A stretch of 64,000 nt of DNA from Siphonodentalium dalli (Eukaryota; Mollusca; Scaphopoda; Gadilida; Siphonodentaliidae). Below the pieces are notes generated by a model. The model ran no database searches. It saw only the letters and a list, made by a program, of their open reading frames with translations, and had not been told where the DNA came from. This document shows, piece by piece, positions 12,904 to 25,251 of this stretch; position 1 is the first letter of the stretch, and each line of letters opens with the position of its first letter. The position numbers and the translations under genes are program-made. Location: positions 13,483,710 through 13,547,709 of the forward strand of contig CP136062.1 in the NCBI GenBank assembly GCA_032622095.1, written 5' to 3'.

Positions 12904-13464
12904 GAGTTCCTCTACTCGCATATTTTCGTGATTTTCGGATTCGAAAAAAACCGGGAAGGCGCCGTTTGCCGGCAAATCGGTATCTCATCCCCGAAAGAGC
13001 TATCGAAACTCTTTCGAATAACACTTTGACCGTTGGAGATCCTTAATATATCACATGGTACTTGATTCCCCCGATATGTTTAGATGAAACTAAAACTAAA
13101 CTTACCTTACAATTGCGATGTATACTGCTAGAGTTAGACTTATTTGGGACTGCGTGTACGGAATCTGGAATGAGAATTAAATATTTTATAACCACATGAT
13201 CACATGATAAGTTTTATCTCAGTGGACTCCGTATTGATATGCATATTAATATGGCGTTGTGGGTAAAGGTTGTATTTGTCCTGCGTGTATAGAACATAAG
13301 TTCGTTAAAATAGAAGATACCGCTATCGCTGTCGCATTAGTGCACGAGCCAGATAATTATTTACCCGGCGGAATTCGGCGGGAGCGATGATAAGCGCCCC
13401 TCCTAAGTTATAAGTCCGAACAAATTGCAGCAACCAATACCTTTGATTTTGTTTCAACTGGTAC
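12904..13464. other. No gene recognised
   Basis: No supported coding, repeat or RNA feature. Confidence 0.4.
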
Positions 13465-13740
13465 CTCAAACTGTTCAACTGTAATTGGAGATATTCAAAC
13501 TAACACCCCAGTATTGTTGGAACTGTTCAATCTAACACCCTACGATGGTCGGAAATATTCAATCTAACCATCACAGTTTAAAATGTTCAAACTAGCACCT
13601 TATTTTGGTTTAAACTATTCAATATAACAACCCATTGTGGTTGGAAATGTTCAATATAACACCCCATTATGGTTGGAAATGTTCAATTTGACACCCCATT
13701 ATGGTTGGAAATGTTCAATCTAACACCGCATTATGGTATT
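13465..13740. repeat. 32-bp tandem repeat, about 8 copies
   Basis: The unit runs roughly GTTCAATCTAACACCCCATT then ATGGTTGGAAAT. Right-hand copies are nearly identical at exactly 32-bp spacing (13649, 13681); left-hand copies are more diverged. Confidence 0.85.
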
Positions 13741-13747
13741 ATAAGAG

Positions 13748-14160
13748 AATATCGTTGGTAGAAGCATGGGCGCTCTTTATAATAGATGATCGTTGGTGAA
13801 AGCGTGGACGCTCTTTGTAAGAGACGATCGTTGGCGGAAGCATGAACGATCTTTATACGTGGCGGAAGTATGGACGCTCTTTATAACAGACGGTCGTTGG
13901 CGGAAGCATGGACGCTCTTTATAAGAGAATATCGTTGGTGGAAGCACGGCCGATATTTATTCGAGACGATCGTTGGTGGAAGCATGGACGCTCTTTATAA
14001 GAGAATATCGTTGGTGGAAGCATGGACGCTCTTTATAAGAGACGATCGTTGGCGGAAGCATGGACGCTATTTATTAGAAACGATCTTTGGCTGAAGCATG
14101 AACGCTCTTTATAAGGGCTGATAGTTGATGGAAGCATGGATGCTCTTTATAAGAGAATAT
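13748..14160. repeat. 38-bp tandem repeat, about 11 copies
   Basis: The unit combines ATCGTTGGTGGAAGCATGG with ACGCTCTTTATAAGAGA. Spacing is 38 bp (for example 13902 and 13940). It follows the 32-bp array directly but is unrelated to it. The open frame inside is a by-product of repetition. Confidence 0.88.
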
Positions 14161-14176
14161 CATGGAGAAAATTAAT

Positions 14177-14223
14177 AAAATACCAATATAGACTATACTA
14201 GTAATAGTCTATATTGGTATTTT
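14177..14223. repeat. Perfect 20-bp inverted repeat (hairpin)
   Basis: AAAATACCAATATAGACTAT and its exact complement flank a 7-nt loop, ACTAGTA. The stem has no mismatch. It starts 16 bases after the 38-bp array ends. Confidence 0.9.
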
Positions 14224-14288
14224 AGTAATTTCCCCCAGGGGACTGTGTTTTAAACGTGCTGAAACCGCCTATTTTGAATGTCGATATA

Positions 14289-14913
14289 TTACCACCCCAA
14301 TGGGTTCATGATTCTACTTCCAGGTACATACATTGATGAATATCCGCCCCTGATTGTGTAGTGTGGCCCTGCTAACTTGCTATTATTTTGTAGTTCCTTT
14401 TGAATTGCTAGAGTGCGCTTATGCAAAACTGATGCTGTTGAGAAAGTTAATGTACCGTTAATGTGCGTTAAAGGAAGAGCTACGTTTTGCATAAATCCAG
14501 CCAAAAATGGCAAGTGATTTTCAACAAAGAATTTATCTGGATCTATCTGGCAAAACAATATTGAATTGCACATATCATCATCTTCATTGTATCTGAGCAA
14601 TTATTAAAAGACAACAAAAACGATGGATTTTAATACATTTGAGAGGATGATTATTTCGGGGTCCTTTCGGATTTTTGCTAGGATACTTACTAACTTCACA
14701 CAAACCTCCAATAACCAAATAGCTTATTGTCTTGGCTCTATGATAGGAAGCTTCATTTGTATCATAATGTTGAGTTAGATTTTGAATTGAATAATATAGC
14801 ATCATACCCCCATATATTATAATGAAGAACAAAGCAGTCACAAATATTCCAGACCAATAAAAACAAATGTTGATATTGCAGTGAGGTCCACTCAAGCAAG
14901 AAGCAATCAACAT
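14289..14913 (-). CDS. Possible two-exon small membrane protein (unrecognised)
   Basis: Two adjacent minus-strand frames look protein-like. The upstream one (14913 to about 14690) has a hydrophobic segment, FYWSGIFVTALFFIIIYGG, probably one transmembrane helix, then NLTQHYD (a glycosylation sequon). The downstream one (to 14289) begins after a plausible acceptor (pyrimidine-rich, ending CTCAG, at about 14599) and has YNEDDDMCNSILFCQ, a sequon NGT and a stop after NPLGW. Joining them in frame needs a phase-2 donor. GTGTGA just after GGTTT would serve, but the better-looking GTAAGT nearby gives the wrong phase. I do not recognise the family. It may be a real short gene, part of a larger one, or chance. 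Confidence 0.3.
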
Positions 14914-16137
14914 GAATTAGGTCACAGTGTTAACATATATGGTGGTCAGCTTTAACTTGGTTATGAACCCATGACCCACAACTCATCTCAGCCCAAGTGT
15001 CCATTGATCAACAGGCATGGCATGAAAATCCTCAAACATATAGAGTGTAATCAATTGGTTTAGAGAATTACGTTAAATAATTTACGAGGGGCGAGAGACG
15101 TCTGTAAGAACCGAATTTTGTATACGTTACACCACTTATATCCGAATGCCAGCCACTCCGGCCCCATGCACGGACACCCCACCCAACCAACGCGCAATTA
15201 CGAACGAATACCCCAGTATATATGTACGCATCAACGTATGTCCATACAGCGAAATACACATACCCTATACCCCACCACAACAAACCCAACCCACAACACG
15301 CACCCACCCCCATGTGCCACGATTATATATGTATGTACACCTGTTTCCCTGCTTAAATATTCACAAATTTCATCCTGTCATCTTGTTTAAGTGTTATGTT
15401 ATACCTTTTGCTCCAGAGAGAGGCGACACTAAGTTGACAAAACGTGTGTCCCAATCCCCATGTATATAATTGATATACAATGAAATATGTTTAAATCAAT
15501 GTACATGTATGTATTATGTACTAATATTTAGACTCAATATTTCGAATATGTTATGGATTCATATTTCAGATGACATTCGCAGTCTCAGATACACATAAAA
15601 ACACTCGAAAAATCTTCAGAACTCCTTAAGTACTACAGTGTATGCATATATTTACTGCACAAAACATCGGCGTTTTTGGTGACATCTTCGTCTGCGACGT
15701 TGACATCTTTCTGGGCCGACAGTGGTCCCTCCACGTCGCACGCATATTGAGAACGACATTTAATTTTTAAATTCTGTTCAATCCTATGCTTCATTGACAG
15801 ATTCAACTATATACCGGCATTTGTTCGGCAGCGTGGAAGTCCAGCAACTATACTAGTGGGTAGATGTTCTCGAAAATTTGAGTCAGCAAAAGCAAAAACA
15901 CTATTGAAAAAATTTGCCAACAATAATTAAATTGTTTGATCTGGGAAAACTTATTGACAGCGGGTGGTTAAATACTCCTGCTTCATGTGGATATACACAT
16001 ACGGTGTTACTTGTCTGTTTTACGATGATAAACATATCCCCATATCATATACGCGAAAATGACTTTCCAATTTTCTCTGGTTTGGCGATACCCTCGGGTT
16101 TGACGATACCACGTACACGGGGTGGAGAAGATATGGT
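14914..16137. other. No gene recognised; C/A-rich stretch near 15140-15320
   Basis: A cytosine/adenine-rich low-complexity segment produces open frames on both strands, but none has a domain. The rest is AT-rich non-coding sequence. Confidence 0.4.
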
Positions 16138-16258
16138 CGATTGTTGAGTAACCTTTCCTGGGCCAAGCCCGTGCGTCTGACTGCAGGTAATTGATATCGA
16201 GAAAACATTTTAATCGATCGTTAATTATGCTGGTAAACAGCTTAGAGAAACAACTCAA
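16138..16258 (-). pseudogene. Reverse transcriptase fragment of a LINE
   Basis: The minus strand reads CFSKLFTSIINDRLKCFLD, then a Q-S-D-A-R-A-W segment and KGYSTIDHIF. This matches the segment before motif A of LINE reverse transcriptases, where a GFRKGYSTxDHIF-type motif is common. Only about 40 residues remain. It ends about 100 bp before the CACAGTG-ended element. Confidence 0.6.
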
Positions 16259-16354
16259 TCATGTTATTTGTCGGCAATTGTTTGGGTTCATGCTATCTCC
16301 CTTCCGTTTTAATAACAACTAGTGTCCATTCGCGCAGAACGATGCCCGCAGAAA

Positions 16355-16508
16355 CACAGTGGCTAAACCGTACAAACATTAAATCGGAAGTTGCTTTCGC
16401 CAAGAGGAAAAAGTCAATTTTTAGAACGTAAATGCGACCGAAATATGACAACAACACCACACAAACCAAGTTTCAGATGGACACGCGGTTGCACCACAGC
16501 TATAAACG
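16355..16508 (+). repeat. Left terminal inverted repeat, CACAGTG end
   Basis: It begins CACAGTGGCTAAACCGTAC followed by an A-rich tract, then GAAGTTGCTTTCGCCAAG, and ends ACCACAGCTATAAACG. The right arm reads the same on the other strand, with CACAGTGACTAAACCGTAC at its tip. Confidence 0.85.
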
Positions 16509-17531
16509 CATATATATATTCTACATACACATTGCCTACCGTAAGCGGGCTCCATTTGAGCGAAGGACTCTTTTTAATAGATACAAACGGCCTTGATCAC
16601 TTCAGAAAATAATTTTCTCTCCAAAATTCCTTTGTCAAATGTCATTTTAACACATATCCAGCATTTGTCTGAAATCCCACTATATTGCAACGGAAAGGCT
16701 GTTATGCGTGCAACATATATTGACATGCCATTGGCTCGAGTGTATTCACAATTTGAAAGTAGAGACTATTTATTTGGACAACCCACTCGTCAGTCTCTGT
16801 ATGTCTAGTTGTTTTAGTTGATGATCACTAGTTGCCAAAACTCTGTACGTCAAGTTGTGATGATGGGATTTGTGTGCAAAGACAAACCCATGAATCAGGT
16901 TTCCATATTAGACATACTCCGCCTTCCGATGGTCATAATAGCCTTCAATCACAAGGCACTGTTCCTTCCACATCCGATTTCTGGAACAAATTTGTTCTTA
17001 GTCAAGCACCGATCAATAGATACCGTGCTGAAATCTTTTTTGAGATCTATTTTAAAATGTATTATGACATTACTATGAAGTAGTTCATAGAAAAGCATGG
17101 TATACGCAATTGAATACTTCTACATGCATGTATACATATCACGCATATTACTTCTCAATTTTTCCGGTGACTCTAGAGATGAAACTATCTTTTCAGTATA
17201 AGTACCAAACGCATTTCAAATACATTTAAGTAAACATAATATAATAATGCAGAATTAAACTTATTGAAAAACATAAAATCTCAAGTCTTGAACGTTCGTT
17301 ATCAGTGGACAGTGGAGTGATTTGTTGATTTAAGCGATATGAAACTGAAATATGACTGTACAACCAAAATCGACATCTCAAGACATCTTTCTTAACGGGG
17401 TACTTCCGTACATAACACACTTTTTCAGATCGATATTATGATCAGAAGACATATTTAGTGACAGTGAACCATAAAATACAATCTAAATATCGTTGTTTCT
17501 CCAGTTAATGAACATTGACAATTACGATATT

Positions 17532-17642
17532 GTCGTCCCAATTGTGACACAATGTGTCTTATCCAAACATATCTTAGCCAAGTCTACTTATGTGGACATA
17601 TGTGATTTTATTGTAGACACTGTGCCAATATTGGGACCACAA
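17532..17642. repeat. Short imperfect inverted repeat inside the transposon
   Basis: Arms GTCCCAATTGTGACACAATG and the complement of CACTGTGCCAATATTGGGAC enclose about 60 bp. It may be a small nested foldback element; support is modest. Confidence 0.4.
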
Positions 17643-18243
17643 ATAACGTAATCATATACAATTCAGCTGCGCTTAACTGCGTTAACATGAGAGCGCTATC
17701 TACCCCCCCCCCCATGTTCTGTGGCTTCATTATGAACTATCTAAATATAAATGGAACTACCAATGGGCAGGGCGGGGCTGTGGGAATTTCTCCAATCGTT
17801 TGTATGTGATTCTCTGCCGGAAAATTCCAACACAAGAGGTGCAACTCGAAGCTAACACTTGTTGGACTTTTCGGGACTTGTCAGTCGATATACATGAATT
17901 ATTACCCAGAGAGGCACTCGCAGTCACGAACCCTTCGTCACATCACCGCAAATATAAGGCGATGGTGCACATACAACCTGTAGTTTTTGTTATTAAATTT
18001 CCACGTATACACAATTCCATCACAGAATATAACATACAGCCCCCACCCCCAAAAACAGTTTTGTTACAATCGGAGTCGAATTAAAGTCGCTAAAAGTTAA
18101 CAGTTAATAGTAATACCTTGTATGATTCAGACAATGACGTGACATTTCGAAGACATAGTTATGTTTAAATGGGTCGAAAGGAACACATCATTACTGTACG
18201 ATTCCTGAACAACGTCCCAACTGGTGATTGTCGTCGTACACAA

Positions 18244-18397
18244 CGTTTATAGCTGTGGTGCAACCGCGTGTCCGTCTGAAACCTGGTGTTTGTGGTGTTT
18301 TTGTGATATTTCGGTCGCATTTACGTTCTAAAAATAGACTGTTTCGTCTTGGCGAAAGCAACTTCCGGTTTATTGTTTGTACGGTTTAGTCACTGTG
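18244..18397 (-). repeat. Right terminal inverted repeat, CACAGTG end
   Basis: This is the complement of the left arm, ending CACTGTG and followed directly by AGAAA. The 46-bp satellite starts one base after that duplication. Confidence 0.85.
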
Positions 18398-18402
18398 AGA
18401 AA

Positions 18403-21400
18403 GGATCAGGTTAAAGTACAGTAGCAGCATGTGCTTCTTTATACTAACTGATCAGGTTAAAGTACAGTAGCTGCATGTGCTTCTTTATACTAACTGATCA
18501 GGTTAAAGTACAGTAGCTGCATGTGCTTCTTTATACTAACTGATCAGGTTAAAGTACAGTAGCTGCATGTGCTTCTTTATACTAACTGATCAGGTTAAAG
18601 TACAGTAGCTGCATGTGCTTCTTAATACTAACTGATCAGGTTAAAGTACAGTAGCAGCATGTGCTTCTTTATATTAACTGATCAGGTTAAAGTACAGTAG
18701 CTGCATGTGCTTCTTAATACTAACTGATCAGGTTAAAGTACAGTAGCTGCATGTGCTTCGTTATACTAACTGATCAGGTTAAAGTACAGTAGCTGCATGT
18801 GCTTCTTTATACTAACTGATCAGGTTAAAGTACAGTAGCTGCATGTGCTTCTTAATACTAACTGATCAGGTTAAAGTACAGTAGCTGCATGTGCTTCGTT
18901 ATACTAACTGATCAGGTTAAAGTACAGTAGCTGCATGTGCTTCGTTATACTAACTGATCAGGTTAAAGTACAGTAGCTGCATGTGCTTCTTTATACTAAC
19001 TGATCAGGTTAAAGTACTATAGCTGCATGTGCTTCTTTATACTAACTGATCAAGTTGAAGTACCGCAGCATCATGTGCTTCTTTATACTAACTGATCAGG
19101 TTGAAGTACCGCAGCATCATGTGCTTCTTTATACTAACTGATCAGGTTAAAGTACAGTAGCAGCATGTGCTTCGTTATACTAACAGATCAGGTTAAAGTA
19201 CAGTAGCTGCATGTGCTTCTTTATACTAACTGATCAGGTTAAAGTACCGCAGCAGCAGGTGCTTCTTTGTACTAACTGATCAGGTTAAAGTACCGCAGCT
19301 GCATGTGCTTCTTTATACTAACTGATCAGGTTAAAGTACAGTAGCTGCATGTGTTTCTTTATACTAACTGATCAGGTTAAAGTACCGCAGCTGCATGTGC
19401 TTCTTTATACTAACTGATCAGGTTAAAGTACAGTAGCAGCATGTGCTTCTTTATACTAAATTATCAGTTTAAAGTACAGTAGCTGCATGTGCTTCTTTAT
19501 ACTAACTGATCAGGTTAAAGTACAGTAGCAGCATGTGCTTCTTTATACTAACTGATCAGGTTAAAGTACAGTAGCAGCATGTGCTTCTTTATACTAACTG
19601 ATCAGGTTAAAGTACCGCAGCTGCATGTGCTTCTTTATACTAACTGATCAGGTTAAAGTACAGTAGCAGCATGTGCTTCTTTATACTAAATGATCAGGTT
19701 AAAGTACAGTAGCTGCATGTGCTTCTTTATACTAACTGATCAGGTTAAAGTACTATAGCTGCATGTGCTTCTTTATACTAACTGATCAAGTTGAAGTACC
19801 GCAGCATCATGTGCTTCTTTATACTAACTGATCAGGTTAAAGTACCGCAGCTGCATGTGCTTCTTTATACTAACTGATCAGGTTAAAGTACCGCAGCTGC
19901 ATGTGCTTCTTTATACTAACTGATCAGGTTAAAGTACAGTAGCAGCATGTGCTTCTTTATACTAAATTATCAGTTTAAAGTACAGTAGCTGCATGTGCTT
20001 CTTTATACTAACTGATCAGGTTAAAGTACAGTAGCAGCATGTGCTTCTTTATACTAACTGATCAGGTTAAAGTACCGCAGCTGCATGTGCTTCTTTATAC
20101 TAACTGATCAGGTTAAAGTACAGTAGCAGCATGTGCTTCTTTATACTAACTGATCAGGTTAAAGTACAGTAGCTGCATGTGCTTCTTTATACTAACTGAT
20201 CAGGTTAAAGTACCGCTGCAGCATGTGCTTCTTTATACTAACTGGTCAGGCTAAAGTACAGTAGCAGCATGTGCTTCGTTATACTAACAGATCAGGTTAA
20301 AGTACAGTAGCTGCATGTGCTTCTTTATACTAAATGATCAGGTTAAAGTACAGTAGCTGCATGTGCTTCTTTATACTAACTGATCAGGTTAAAGTACAGT
20401 AGCTGCGTGTGCTTCTTTATACTAACTGATCAGGTTAAAGTACAGTAGCATCATGTGCTTCTTTATACTAACTGATCAGGTTAAAGTACCGCAGCTGCAT
20501 TTTCTTCTTTATACTAACTGCTCAGGTTAAAGTACCGCAGCAGCATGTGCTTCTTTATACTAAATGATCAGGTTAAAGTACCGCAGCAGCATGTGCTTCT
20601 TTATACTAAATGATCAGGTTAGAGTACAGTAGCCGCATGTGCTTCTTTATACTAACTGGTCAGGTTAAAGTACAGTAGCTGCTTGTGCTTCTTTATACTA
20701 ACTGATCAGGTTAAAGTACCGCAGCTGCATGTGCTTCTTTATACTAACTGATCAGGTTAAAGTACAGTAGCAGCATGTGCTTCTTTATACTAAATTATCA
20801 GTTTAAAGTACAGTAGCTGCATGTGCTTCTTTATACTAACTGATCAGGTTAAAGTACAGTAGCAGCATGTGCTTCTTTATACTAAATTATCAGTTTAAAG
20901 TACAGTAGCTGCATGTGCTTCTTTATACTAACTGATCAGGTTAAAGTACCGCTGCAGCATGTGCTTCTTTATACTAACTGGTCAGGCTAAAGTACAGTAG
21001 CAGCATGTGCTTCGTTATACTAACAGATCAGGTTAAAGTACAGTAGCTGCATGTGCTTCTTTATACTAAATGATCAGGTTAAAGTACAGTAGCTGCATGT
21101 GCTTCTTTATACTAACTGATCAGGTTAAAGTACAGTAGCTGCGTGTGCTTCTTTATACTAACTGATCAGGTTGAAGTACAGTAGCATCATGTGCTTCTTT
21201 ATACTAACTGATCAGGTTAAAGTACCGCAGCTGCATTTTCTTCTTTATACTAACTGCTCAGGTTAAAGTACCGCAGCAGCATGTGCTTCTTTATACTAAA
21301 TGATCAGGTTAAAGTACCGCAGCAGCATGTGCTTCTTTATACTAAATGATCAGGTTAGAGTACAGTAGCCGCATGTGCTTCTTTATACTAACTGGTCAGG

Positions 21401-24400
21401 TTAAAGTACAGTAGCTGCTTGTGCTTCTTTATACTAAATGATCAGGTTAAAGTACCGCAGCAGCATGTGCTTCTTTAAACTAACTGATCAGGTTAAAGTA
21501 CAGTAGCAGCATGTGCTTCGTTATACTAACTTATCAGGTTAGAGTACAGTAGCCGCATGTGCTTCTTTATACTAACTGATCAGGTTACAGTACTGTAGCC
21601 GCATGTGCTTCTTTATACTAACTGATCAGGTTAAAGTACAGTAGCAGCATGCGCTTCTTTATACTAACTGAAGTACAGTAGCAGCATGTGCTTCTTTAAT
21701 CTAACTGATCAGGTTAAAGTACAGTAGCTGCATGTGCTTCTGTATACTAACTGATCAGGTTAAAGTACAGTAGCTGCATGTGCTTCTTTATACTAACTGA
21801 TCAGGTTAAAGTACAGTAGCAGCATGCCCTTCTTTATACTAAATGGTCAGGTTAAAGTACAGTAGCTGCATGTGCTTCTTTATACTAAAAGATCAGGTTA
21901 AAGTACCTCAGCTGCATGTGCTTCTTTATACTAACTGACCAGGTTAAAGTACCGCAGCAGCAGGTGCTTCTTTGTACTAACTGATCAGGTTAAAGTACAG
22001 TAGCTGCATGTGCTTCTTTGTACTAACTGATCAGGTTAAAGTACAGTAGCTGCATGTGCTTCTTTATACTAAATGATCAGGTTAAAGTACCGCAGCTGCA
22101 TGTGCTTCTTTATACTAAATGATCAGGTTAAAGTACCGCAGTAGCATGTGCTTCTTTATACTAACTGATCAGGTTAAAGTACAGTAGCTGCATGTGCTTC
22201 TTTATACTAACTGATCAGGTTAAAGTACCGCAGCTGCATGTGCTTCTTTATACAAACTGATCAGGTTAAAGTACCGCAGCTGCATGTGCTTTTTATACTA
22301 ACTGATCAGGTTAAAGTACAGTAGCCGCATGTGCTTCTTTATACTAACTGATCAGGTTAAAGTACAGTAGCCGCATGTGCTTCTTTATACTAACTGATCA
22401 GGTTAAAGTTCAGTACCTGCATGTGCTTCTTTATACTAAATGATCAGGTTAAAGTACAGTAGCTGCATGTGCTTCATTATACTAACTGATCAGGTTAAAG
22501 TACAGTCGCTGCGTGTGCTTCTTTATACTAAATGATCAGGATAAAGTATAGTAGCTGCATGTGCTTCTTTATACTAACTGATCAGGTTAAAGTACAGTAG
22601 CTGCATGTGCTTCTTTATACTAAATGATCAGGTTAAAGTACAGTAGCTGCATGTGCTTCTTTATACTAAATGATCAGGATAAAGTATAGTAGCTGCATGT
22701 GCTTCTTTATACTAACTGATCAGGTTAAAGTACAGTAGCTGCATGTGCTTCTTTATACTAAATGATCAGGATAAAGTATAGTAGCTGCATGTGCTTCTTT
22801 ATACTAACTGATCAGGTTAAAGTACAGTAGCTGCATGTGCTTCTTTATACTAAATGATCAGGATAAAGTATAGTAGCTGCATGTGCTTCTTTATACTAAC
22901 TGATCAGGTTAAAGTACCGCCGCTGCATGTGCTTCTTTATACTAAAAGATCAGGTTAAAGTACAGTAGCTGCATGTGCTTCTTTATACTAAAAGATCAGG
23001 TTAAAGTACAGTAGCTGCATGTGCTTCTTTATACTAACTGATCAGGTTAAAGTACAGTAGCTGCATGTGCTTCTTTATACTAACTGATCAGGTTAAAGTA
23101 CAGTAGCCGCATGTGCTTCTTTATACTAACTGATCAGGTTAAAGTAGAGTAGCCGCATGTGCTTCTTTATACTAACTGATCAGGTTAAAGTACAGTAGCT
23201 GCATGTGCTTCTTTATACTAAATGATCAGGTTAAGGTACAGTAGCTGCATGTGCTTCTTTATACTAACTGATCAGGTTAAAGTACAGTAGCAGCTTGTGC
23301 TTCTTTATACTAAATGATCAGGTTAAAGTACAGTAGCTGCATGTGCTTCTTTATACTAACTGATCAGGTTAAAGTACAGTAGCTGCATGTGCTTCTTTAT
23401 ACTAACTGATCAGGTTAAAGTACCGCAGCTGCATGTGCTTCTTTATACTAACTGATCAGGTTAAAGTACAGTAGCAGCTTGTGCTTCTTTATACTAAATG
23501 ATCAGGTTAAAGTACAGTAGCTGCATGTGCTTCTTTATACTAACTGATCAGGTTAAAGTACAGTAGCTGCATGTGCTTCTTTATACTAAATGATCAGGTT
23601 AAAGTACAGCAGCTGCATGTGCTTCTTTATACTAACTGCTCAGGTTAAAGTACCGCTGCAGCATGTGCTTCTTTATACTAACTGATCAGGTTAAAGTACA
23701 GTAGCTGCATGTGCTTCTTTATACTAACTGATCAGGTTAAAGTACAGTAGCTGCATGTGTTTCTTCATACTAACTGATCAGGTTAAAGTACCGCTGCAGC
23801 ATGTGCTTCTTTATACTAACTGGTCAGGTTAAAGTACAGTAGCTGCATGTGCTTCTTTATACTAAATGATCAGGTTAAAGTACAGTAGCTGCATGTGCTT
23901 CTTTATACTAACTGGTCAGGTTAAAGTACAGTAGCTGCATGTGCTTCTTTATACTAAATGATCAGGTTAAAGTACAGTAGCTGCATGTGTTTCTTCATAC
24001 TAACTTATCAGGTTAAAGTACCGCTGCAGCATGTGCTTCTTTATACTAACTGGTCAGGTTAAAGTACAGTAGCTGCATGTGCTTCTTTATACTAAATGAT
24101 CAGGTTAAAGTACAGTAGCAGCATGTGCTTCGTTATACTAACTGATCAGGTTAAAGTACAGTAGCTGCATGTGCTTCTTTATACTAAATGATCAGGTTAA
24201 AGTACAGTAGCTGCATGTGCTTCTTTATACTAACTGATCAGGTTAAAGTACAGTAGCTGCATGTGCTTCTTTATATTAACTGATCAGGTTAAAGTACAGT
24301 AGCTGCATGTGCTTCTTTATACTAACTGATCAGGTTAAAGTACAGTAGCATCATGTGCTTCTTTATACTAACTGATCAGGTTAAAGTACCGCAGCTGCAT

Positions 24401-25249
24401 GTGCTTCTTTATACTAACTGATCAGGTTAAAGTACAGTAGCAGCATGTGCTTCTTTATACTAACTGATCAGGTTAAAGTACAGTAGCCGCATGTGCTTCT
24501 TTATACTAACTGATCAGGTTAAGGTACAGTAGCAGCATGTGCTTCTTTATACTAACTGAGCAGGTTAAAGTACAGTAGCCGCATGTGCTTCTTTATACTA
24601 ACTGGTCAGGTTAAAGTACAGTAGAAGCATGTGCTTCTTTATACTAAATGATCAGGTTAAAGTACAGTAGCAGCATGTGCTTCTTTATACTAACTGATCA
24701 GGTTAAAGTACAGTAGCCGCATGTGCTTCTTTATACTAACTGATCAGGTTAAAGTACAGTAGCAGCATGTGCTTCTTTATACTAACTGATCAGGTTAAAG
24801 TACAGTAGCCGCATGTGCTTCTTTATATTAACTGATCAGGTTAAAGTACAGTAGCAGCATGTGCTTCTTTATACTAACTGATCATGTTAAAGTACAGTAG
24901 ACGCATGTGCTTCTTTATACTAACTGATCAGGTTAAAGTACAGTAGCAGCATGTGCTTCTTTATACTAACTGATCAGGTTAAAGTACAGTAGCCGCATGT
25001 GCTTCTTTATACTAACTGATCAGGTTAAAGTACAGTAGCAGCATGTGCTTCTTTATACTAACTGATCAGGTTAAAGTACAGTAGCCGCATGTGCTTCTTT
25101 ATACTAACTGATCAGGTTAAAGTACAGTAGCAGCATGTGCTTCTTTATACTAACTGATCAGGTTACAGTACTGTAGCCGCATGTGCTTCTTTATACTAAC
25201 TGGTCAGGTTAAAGTACAGTAGCAGCATGTGCTTCTTTATACTAACTGA
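18403..25249. repeat. 46-bp satellite, about 149 copies
   Basis: The unit is CTGATCAGGTTAAAGTACAG then TAGCTGCATGTGCTTCTTTA then TACTAA (46 bp; first spacing 18404 to 18450). Variants are concentrated at one site (CAGTAGCTGC, CCGCAGCTGC, CAGTAGCAGC, CAGTAGCCGC). Higher-order structure is visible: a block around 20211 recurs at 20947, a shift of 736 bp or exactly 16 units. Alternating dimers of 92 bp appear near 22530-22900 and again near 24460-25200. Each unit holds the palindrome CTGATCAG. There are no spacers, so it is a satellite and not a CRISPR array. Confidence 0.97.
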
Positions 25250-25251
25250 TA

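Larger units (their letters stand above)
16355..18397. mobile_element. Transib/RAG-like non-autonomous transposon candidate
   Basis: The element is 2043 bp. Left TIR (16355-16508) and right TIR (18244-18397) are each 154 bp, align without gaps and differ at roughly a dozen positions. Both start CACAGTG (16355-16361; complement CACTGTG at 18391-18397). AGAAA lies directly outside each end (16350-16354 and 18398-18402), a 5-bp target-site duplication. CACWRTG ends plus a 5-bp TSD are the known signature of Transib and RAG-like transposons; CACAGTG is also the consensus heptamer of V(D)J recombination signals. The interior has a few short frames but no recognisable transposase, so it looks non-autonomous or decayed. 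A C-run lies near 17702. Confidence 0.7.

Noticed and set aside
13870-14094. 74-codon repetitive frame
   Set aside because: Product of the 38-bp array.
16593-17083. Transposase remains inside the CACAGTG element
   Set aside because: Three overlapping short frames showed no DDE or RAG/Transib motif that I could recognise.
18403-25249. CRISPR-like regular repeats
   Set aside because: Units are directly adjacent with no unique spacers, and no Cas genes are present. It is a eukaryotic satellite.
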